From positions 1-10,330 of the forward strand of contig USBH01000037.1 in assembly GCA_900552925.1 (NCBI GenBank): a stretch of 10,330 nucleotides of DNA. The letters run 5' to 3'. Source of the stretch: an uncultured Oscillospiraceae bacterium. GTDB lineage: Bacteria > Bacillota > Clostridia > Oscillospirales > Acutalibacteraceae. Made by a program: the position numbers and the translations under genes. Below, piece after piece: positions 6,488-10,330 of the stretch. Below the pieces are notes generated by a model. The model ran no database searches. It saw nothing but the letters and a program-made list of their open reading frames with translations, and was not told where the DNA came from. Within the stretch, counting starts at the first letter, position 1, and every line of letters starts with the position of its first letter.

Positions 6488-7351
6488 TCAGCCGACGTAC
6501 GCGATGTACTCCTCGAGGCACATCGAGAGCCTGCGCATCGCGGCCGCGTTCTCCGGCCCGACGTAGCGCAGCACGAGGTCGTTCTGCTCGACGCCCGTGT
6601 AATCCGCCTTCCCCGCCGGATAGCGGAACACGAAGCCGTACGCGCCCATGTGGCTCTGCAGCCAGCCGTACGCCGCCGTACCGGCGAAATCCTCCGCATC
6701 GCCCGCGAGCGTCACGCAGAGGCCGGTCTGCATGTCCGACTCGCCGGGCGCCGGCACCGTGCGCTTTGCATCCTCGCGCGCCATGATGATCGTCGAGCCG
6801 GCCGCCTGCAGCGCTTCGACCTGCTTTTCGTAGAGCGATTCCTGCGCGCTGTAGGAGACGTACCCGGCATCAAACTGCAGTTCAATGCCGTCCGCCTGCG
6901 CCGCCTCGACGAGCATCGAGAGCGCGGGCGCGATCCGCTCGTCCACCTCCACGCCGGCCGCCTCGGCCAGAACGGGCGCAAAGTCGCTTTCGGCCGGATG
7001 CGCCTCGTTGATGACGAACAGGTTGAAATCGTCCCCGTACAGCGGCAGGCCCGTGTCCTCGTCATAGCCGACCGGCTGCGCCGAAGCTTCCGCCGCCTCC
7101 CCGTCGGCCTGCGCGGAGATCGGCGAAGGCTCGAGCGTCTTCATGACGGAGGGGACGATCCAGGTAAACACCACCGCCACGGCTGCAAAAACCACCAGCA
7201 GAGCGAGCAGGACGCCCACGATCCGCTTGGAAACCGCGACCTGCCGCACGCGCGCGTAATCCGGCTTGTAGATCACCCTGCGCCTGCGCCGCCTTCTGGT
7301 CGGCCGCCTGCGCCGCGCGGTGCCGCGCACATTTCTGTTCCTTTCCTCCAT
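6488..7351 (-). CDS. Membrane-anchored VanY-like (M15B) protein lacking catalytic residues
   Basis: This 287-aa protein has an arginine-rich cytoplasmic N-terminus (residues 9-25), one membrane segment (about 44-66), a linker, and an extracellular domain like D-Ala-D-Ala carboxypeptidase VanY (about 108-287). The family framework is clear: VDERIAPALSMLVEAA, GYVSY, QTGL, WLQSHMGAYGFVFRYPAGK, TG, RYVG. The catalytic positions are not. In the family's SxHxxGxAxD motif, here SDMQTGLCVT (205-214), zinc ligand His is M207 and Asp is T214. In the ExWH motif, here NDLV (257-260), the Glu, Trp and His are N, L and V. The Arg of SGYRS is V165. It therefore should not be an active zinc peptidase and may bind cell wall peptide or act as a sensor; that is inference. 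The start at 7349-7351 has GGAAAGGAG 5-6 nt upstream; an in-frame GTG at 7379-7381 lacks such a site. Confidence 0.85.
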   Translation of the reverse strand: MEERNRNVRGTARRRRPTRRRRRRRVIYKPDYARVRQVAVSKRIVGVLLALLVVFAAVAVVFTWIVPSVMKTLEPSPISAQADGEAAEASAQPVGYDEDTGLPLYGDDFNLFVINEAHPAESDFAPVLAEAAGVEVDERIAPALSMLVEAAQADGIELQFDAGYVSYSAQESLYEKQVEALQAAGSTIIMAREDAKRTVPAPGESDMQTGLCVTLAGDAEDFAGTAAYGWLQSHMGAYGFVFRYPAGKADYTGVEQNDLVLRYVGPENAAAMRRLSMCLEEYIAYVG

Positions 7352-7397
7352 GCCCGCTCCTTTCCGGCGGCTCCGCCGCACTTTTCCGATACTTCCT

Positions 7398-7425
7398 ATT
7401 ATACGGACGCACCGGCAAAAAGCAA
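7398..7425 (-). promoter_or_regulatory. Predicted promoter of the VanY-like/ATPase unit
   Basis: A perfect -10 TATAAT (7403-7398) is preceded by a 16-nt spacer and a weak -35 TTGCTT (7425-7420). The start of transcription would be near 7391, about 40 nt before the chosen ATG. The -35 overlaps the T-rich tail of the terminator-like hairpin at 7417-7445. Confidence 0.6.
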
Positions 7426-7445
7426 GCCCCGCAGGCCGTCTGCGG
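7417..7445 (-). terminator. Weak terminator after the broken GyrI-like gene
   Basis: On the minus strand CCGCAG (7445-7440) pairs with CTGCGG (7434-7429) over a 5-nt loop, followed by GGCTTGCTTTTTG. The stem is only 6 bp and the T-tract is interrupted, so termination is probably incomplete. It would separate the WYL cassette from the VanY-like unit. Confidence 0.5.
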
Positions 7446-7451
7446 CAAAAT

Positions 7452-7643
7452 TCACCGCCGGATCCCCGTCACGGCAGGCGGCGAACCGGAAGGCGCAGCA
7501 CCGTGCGCAAACGCGCCGTCCGGCGCGTTCGGGTCGCCGCTGCCCGAAACCGCGATGTAGCGCGTCTGCGGCACGTCGATCAGGCCGGGCGTGCGCGGCG
7601 GCAGATAAAATTCCCTGTATTCCTTTTTGTAGTCGAACGCCAT
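7452..7643 (-). pseudogene. GyrI-like small-molecule-binding protein with internal deletion
   Basis: The open frame codes for 63 aa. Residues 1-45 (MAFDYKKEYREFYLPPRTPG... through GDPNAPDGAF) are the start of a GyrI-like protein (COG4832 group, normally about 200 aa). The rest, AHGAAPSGSPPAVTGIRR, does not resemble the family. In the next frame, 7507-7469 reads RTVLRLPVRRLP and then stops at TGA (7471-7469), which resembles the usual family ending (K-TVLR-PVRR). The gene therefore looks like its first 45 and last 12 codons joined out of frame, with about 150 codons missing. The ATG at 7641-7643 lies 2 bp after the stop of the upstream gene and has AAGGGGG 7 nt upstream, so translation is probably coupled. 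Full-length relatives bind small, often cationic, molecules. The deletion could be real or an assembly error. Confidence 0.75.
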
Positions 7644-7645
7644 GC

Positions 7646-8278
7646 TCATTCCCCCTTCAGGTTCCGCACGCGCTGCGCGATCGAATCCGCAAACGCCGCG
7701 TCGGAAAGCTGCGGGTCGCGCGTTGACTTCCAGATTTCGCACGGCAGCTTTTCACAGCCGGCGCAGGTCGCGCGGTGGTTCCTGTTGACCGCGCACGCGT
7801 AGATCGGGCACGCCCGGCCCGGCGGCGCGTGGAACACCTTGCCGGCCAGCGCGTTGCAGCCCGCGCATGCGCTGCCAAAAAACGCGCAGTCCCCGCACTC
7901 TGTGCCGCAGCAGGTCAGCCCGAGCGCCTCGCGCTGCCGCTTCTTCGGCAGGCCGCCGAGCACGAGCCGGTACGACTCGTCGAGCATCGCGCGCAGCGTC
8001 TCGTCCGGCACCGCGCCGTCCGGATTGACCGAGTTCCAGTGCACCTTGTCGCTGTAGTAGCCCGGGATCACATCCCCGGCGTACTGCGCGCGCAGAAACT
8101 CGCCGTTCATCGGCTCCAGCCGCAGGTTGATGTAATACGGCCTGCCCGCGTCGTCCAGACAGACTGCGGCGAACATTTTGCCGCCGATGTGGTAGCGCAC
8201 CCAGTTCCACACCGGCTGCAGGTCCTTCGTCACGCCGCGTTTCTGCAGCAGGTAAGCGTCCAGCCAATCATACTTCAT
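7646..8278 (-). CDS. MmcQ/YjbR family protein fused to a Cys-rich DUF3795 domain
   Basis: This 210-aa protein joins two families. Residues 1-115 are MmcQ/YjbR-like (CyaY-like fold, proposed DNA-binding, named for a mitomycin C resistance locus), with the hallmark IPGYYSDKVHWNSV (71-84). Residues 120-185 are DUF3795-like and rich in cysteine: C123, C124, C128, C131, C138, C141, C157, C162, C172, C175 and C180, mostly in CxxC-type pairs that suggest metal or iron-sulphur binding. No biochemical function is known for DUF3795. The start ATG has AAAGGGG 8 nt upstream. The gene starts 19 bp after the WYL regulator and ends 2 bp before the GyrI-like remnant, so the three form one operon. The domain assignments are firm; the cellular role is not. 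Confidence 0.87.
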   Translation of the reverse strand: MKYDWLDAYLLQKRGVTKDLQPVWNWVRYHIGGKMFAAVCLDDAGRPYYINLRLEPMNGEFLRAQYAGDVIPGYYSDKVHWNSVNPDGAVPDETLRAMLDESYRLVLGGLPKKRQREALGLTCCGTECGDCAFFGSACAGCNALAGKVFHAPPGRACPIYACAVNRNHRATCAGCEKLPCEIWKSTRDPQLSDAAFADSIAQRVRNLKGE

Positions 8279-8297
8279 GTTCCGTTCCCCTTTCTTC

Positions 8298-9221
8298 CTA
8301 CAATTCTTGTTCTAATTCTTCATACAATGCCTGCATACGCCGGATGGCCGCGCGCAGCGCTTCGCGCACGTCCGCAGGCTCCAGCAGCACGGCCTTCTCC
8401 CGGAAGGTCAGAAGCCATGTGACAAGCTCCTCCCGGTTCGTATAATCCGCCTCGAACAGGAGCCGTCCGTCCGGCTGCACCGTGAAGCAGCCGGCGCCGA
8501 ACTCCTCCACAAGCCGCCACTTGCATTCCGGCGCAAACAGCGCCTTCACGCGGATGCCGCCCGGGAAGATCTGCTCATTGCGCAGGTCCGGCAGCGGCAC
8601 GGGCCGCTTTTCGAACGTCTCGCCCGTCGCGCGCAGGCCGTCCATACGGTTCAGCTTGAACAGGCGGAAATCCGCGCGCTTTTCGCAGTAGCCCCAGACG
8701 TACCAGCTCGACCAGCGGAAAATCAGGTAGTACGGCTCCACGGTGCGCACGGTCTCGCCGCCCGGCGCGTAATACGTGAAGCGGATCCGGCGCGCGCCGT
8801 CGATCGCGCTGCGGATCTGTTCGATCTTCGGCGCAAGCGAATCACGGTACCACGCGGAGAGGTCGATCAGCACGGACTGGTCGCCTGTCAAAAAATCCGA
8901 TGACCCGGCCGCGAGCTTTTCCATGAGCTGGCCGTAACGGTTCGTGCCGTTAACGCTGTCGAGGCTGCGCAGGCCCGCCAGGATGTCCCGCATCTCCGCG
9001 CCCGTAAGCAGCGTGCGGTCCAGCTTGTAATTCTCGAGAATGGAGATGCCGCCGTTTGCGCCCTGCCGCGTGGCGATCGGGATGCCGGCCCGGCAGAGCG
9101 CCTCCAGATCCCGGCCGATCGTGCGGCGCGACACCTCGAACCGCGCCGCAAGCTCCGGCGCGGTGACCGTATCCCGCTGCAGCAAAATCGACAGAATGCC
9201 GATGAGCCGGTCGATTTTCAT
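8298..9221 (-). CDS. YafY-type transcriptional regulator, HTH and WYL domains
   Basis: This 307-aa protein is a DeoR/YafY-type regulator. An N-terminal HTH_11 winged helix covers about residues 4-60, with the recognition region ARFEVSRRTIGRDLEALCRAG (26-46). The WYL domain spans about residues 140-200 and includes RIRFTYYAPGG and the W-Y-V motif at 173-175 (SSWYVWGYC). A C-terminal WCX-type extension completes it. WYL domains sense ligands, in some families nucleic acid, and often control stress or defence genes; the signal here is not known. The ATG at 9219-9221 has AAAGGAG about 10 nt upstream and gives a family-like N-terminus (MKIDRLIGILSILLQRD). It heads an operon with the MmcQ/DUF3795 fusion and the GyrI-like remnant. 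A 30-bp dyad at its promoter is a likely autoregulatory site. Confidence 0.93.
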   Translation of the reverse strand: MKIDRLIGILSILLQRDTVTAPELAARFEVSRRTIGRDLEALCRAGIPIATRQGANGGISILENYKLDRTLLTGAEMRDILAGLRSLDSVNGTNRYGQLMEKLAAGSSDFLTGDQSVLIDLSAWYRDSLAPKIEQIRSAIDGARRIRFTYYAPGGETVRTVEPYYLIFRWSSWYVWGYCEKRADFRLFKLNRMDGLRATGETFEKRPVPLPDLRNEQIFPGGIRVKALFAPECKWRLVEEFGAGCFTVQPDGRLLFEADYTNREELVTWLLTFREKAVLLEPADVREALRAAIRRMQALYEELEQEL

Positions 9222-9260
9222 GGTTCGGACGCTCCTTTCTCTCGCTTTAATTGTACACGG

Positions 9261-9290
9261 GAAAACCGGACATCTGTATGTCCTGTTTTC
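9261..9290 (-). promoter_or_regulatory. 30-bp dyad, candidate operator of the WYL regulator
   Basis: On the minus strand GAAAACAGGACAT and ATGTCCGGTTTTC are inverted copies (12 of 13 positions pair) around the 4-nt centre ACAG. The inner core GGACAT-ACAG-ATGTCC is perfect. The dyad begins right after the -10 box, so the predicted transcription start lies inside it, a position where a bound repressor would block initiation. It could also form a hairpin at the 5' end of the mRNA. Confidence 0.6.
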
Positions 9291-9318
9291 AGTATAGCAG
9301 AAAATTTCTTTTTGACAA
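9291..9318 (-). promoter_or_regulatory. Promoter of the WYL regulator operon, extended -10
   Basis: TTGTCA (9318-9313, five of six) and TATACT (9296-9291, five of six) are 16 nt apart, with TGC just before the -10 giving an extended -10 motif. This is the best promoter match in the window. The leader to the ATG would be about 63 nt. Confidence 0.8.
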
Positions 9319-9324
9319 TCTGCC

Positions 9325-9345
9325 AAAAAGCCGCCGCGGCCTTTT
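9325..9345 (-). terminator. Terminator-like element before the WYL promoter
   Basis: On the minus strand AAAAGGCC, then GCGGC, then GGCTTTTT can fold into a short stem with one bulged G, ending in a run of five T. It lies just upstream of the WYL promoter, past the larger inverted repeat, and could act as a second stop for uracil permease transcripts. The stem is short and partly A-T, so this call is tentative. Confidence 0.4.
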
Positions 9346-9392
9346 GCAAAGCTTTTCTTTTCGGGCATGAGAAAAGGCCCCAGGCTGAAAGC

Positions 9393-9451
9393 GAACTGCA
9401 CCCCACTTGCCGTCCAGCATATTACGCCGGCTGACAAACGGGGTGCAGTTC
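9393..9451 (-). terminator. Long inverted repeat after the uracil permease gene
   Basis: GAACTGCACCCC (minus strand, 9451-9440) and GGGGTGCAGTTC (9404-9393) are perfect 12-bp inverted copies enclosing 35 nt, which can itself pair partly (CAGC with GCTG). It starts 12 bp after the permease stop codon. No T-run follows at once; GGCC and then TTTTC occur about 20 nt further, and GGCC just before the first arm could extend the stem. It most likely ends or stabilises the permease mRNA, but its form is not a textbook terminator. Confidence 0.6.
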
Positions 9452-9463
9452 AGGCCCATCCGC

Positions 9464-10282
9464 TTATTCCTTTTTCGATTCGCTTTCGGTGCTTTCGGCG
9501 CCGCCGGAGGACTTTCCGCTGTGGACGATCAGGTTCGTGACGATGCCGACGATCAGCGCGACCGCGAGCGACGTAATGTTGAGCAGCGCGCCGCCCGTGA
9601 TCGGGTTGCGGCCGAAGCCGAAATACAGGCCGCCGATGCCGCAGACCAGAATGGCGCTGACGACGAACAGGTTGCGGCTGTCGCCGAGGTCGACCTTATG
9701 CAGCATCTGCAGGCCGGAGACCGCGATGAAGCCGTACAGCGCGATGCACGCGCCGCCCATGACGCACTTCGGGATCGAGTTGATCAGCACGACGAACGGC
9801 GTGAAGAACGAAAGCACCATGCAGCCGAGCGCCGCCGTGAGGATCGAAACGACCGAGGCGTTGCCCGTGATCGCGACGCAGGCAATCGACTCGCCGTACG
9901 TCGTGTTCGCGCAGCCGCCGAAGAAAGCGCCGACGATCGAGCCGACGCCGTCGCCGAGCAGCGTCTTGTCGAGGCCCGGGTCGGTGATCAGGTCGCGGTT
10001 GATGATGCTGCCGAGGTTCTTGTGGTCGGCGATGTGCTGCGCAAGCTCGACAACGCCGATCGGCACGTAGATCATCGCGATGTTGCCGATGGCCGCCGCA
10101 TCAAGCGGATACTGGCCGTTCGACTGGATCGCCTTGAGGAAGAAGAACTTCGGGTAATCGATGATGCTCGTGAAGCTGAAATTCGAGAAGGTGTCGATGA
10201 ACGGCTGGAAGGAGAGCACCTGCAGGTAGGTGTTGCCGCACGCCATGCCGATCAGCGTGAAGATGAGCGCCAGCGCATAGCC
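9464..10282 (-). CDS. uraA: Uracil permease (NCS2/UraA family), 5' end missing
   Basis: These 272 residues are the C-terminal part of a nucleobase:cation symporter-2 uracil permease, an inner-membrane importer of uracil usually about 430-450 aa long. Family landmarks are DPGLDKTLLGDGVGS, GGCANTTYGES (holding the conserved substrate-site Glu) and PKCVMGGACIALYGFIAVSG, with several hydrophobic membrane segments. The first conserved substrate-site motif reads LAQHIADH where relatives have AEHIGDH or EHIADH, so the Glu equivalent to E. coli UraA E241 is Gln. The acidic, Ser/Glu-rich tail ends at TAA (9464-9466). The contig ends at 10282, so the start and the first third or so are lost. The open frame seems to begin MYKRQ, but those five residues are translated from the sequencing adapter and are not part of the protein. 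The name is firm; substrate choice between uracil and related bases is less so. Confidence 0.93.
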   Translation of the reverse strand, partial: GYALALIFTLIGMACGNTYLQVLSFQPFIDTFSNFSFTSIIDYPKFFFLKAIQSNGQYPLDAAAIGNIAMIYVPIGVVELAQHIADHKNLGSIINRDLITDPGLDKTLLGDGVGSIVGAFFGGCANTTYGESIACVAITGNASVVSILTAALGCMVLSFFTPFVVLINSIPKCVMGGACIALYGFIAVSGLQMLHKVDLGDSRNLFVVSAILVCGIGGLYFGFGRNPITGGALLNITSLAVALIVGIVTNLIVHSGKSSGGAESTESESKKE

Positions 10283-10330
10283 CTGTCTCTTATACACATC
10301 TCCGAGCCCACGAGACTGCAGCTAATCTCG
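10283..10330. other. Illumina Nextera adapter and index (not genomic)
   Basis: The transposon mosaic end CTGTCTCTTATACACATCT occupies 10283-10301, followed by the Nextera i7-side adapter CCGAGCCCACGAGAC (10302-10316), an 8-base index TGCAGCTA (10317-10324) and the start of the P7 flank ATCTCG (10325-10330). This is untrimmed library sequence at a contig end. From memory the index is a Nextera XT v2 i7 index (N728). Confidence 0.98.

Noticed and set aside
9222..9437. 72-residue N-terminal extension of the WYL regulator
   Set aside because: The stretch covers the promoter, the dyad and the ribosome binding site and has no homology; the ATG at 9221 gives the normal family start.
10283..10297. 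ATG giving the uracil permease a MYKRQ N-terminus
   Set aside because: The five codons come from the Nextera adapter, and the protein would lack about a third of the family length.

Overview
The window is the end of an assembled contig from a GC-rich bacterium, most likely a member of the Bacillota (class Clostridia, of the kind common in gut metagenomes). The reasons are the dgt-dnaG-rpoD gene order, a short primary sigma factor (364 aa), strong AAAGGAGG-type ribosome binding sites, the clade-typical uracil permease, and the WYL, MmcQ/YjbR, DUF3795 and GyrI-like gene set. The species cannot be named from the sequence. All eleven supported genes lie on the minus strand, so transcription runs from high to low coordinates. 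The last 48 bases (10283-10330) are not genomic: they are an Illumina Nextera adapter with index, so the biological sequence ends at 10282.

Layout in order of transcription. (1) 10282-9464: the 3' part of a NCS2 uracil permease gene cut by the contig end, followed by a large inverted repeat (9393-9451) and a second hairpin. (2) 9318-7452: a promoter with an extended -10 and a 30-bp dyad just downstream of it, then a WYL-domain regulator, an MmcQ/YjbR-DUF3795 fusion protein, and a GyrI-like gene broken by an internal deletion; a weak terminator follows. (3) 7425-5721: a promoter, a membrane-anchored VanY-like protein that has lost every catalytic residue, and a small AAA ATPase 11 bp behind it. 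(4) 5607-5407: ribosomal protein L31 (zinc-binding form) with an upstream direct repeat and a good terminator. (5) 5317-4691: a YigZ/IMPACT family protein. (6) 4668-26: a promoter with a perfect TATAAT, then dgt, dnaG (TTG start), rpoD and an Rrf2 regulator with a Cys triad, closed by a terminator at 25-76. This is the macromolecular synthesis operon joining nucleotide pool control, primer synthesis and the housekeeping sigma factor.

Most of the window is ordinary housekeeping. The parts worth attention are the VanY-like pseudoenzyme with its ATPase partner, the WYL-controlled cassette with its candidate operator and its deleted GyrI-like gene, the Glu-to-Gln change at a substrate-binding position of the uracil permease, and the adapter that creates a false start for that permease. 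I did not find a clearly new defence or mobile system. There are no tRNA or rRNA genes, CRISPR arrays or insertion sequences that I can see.
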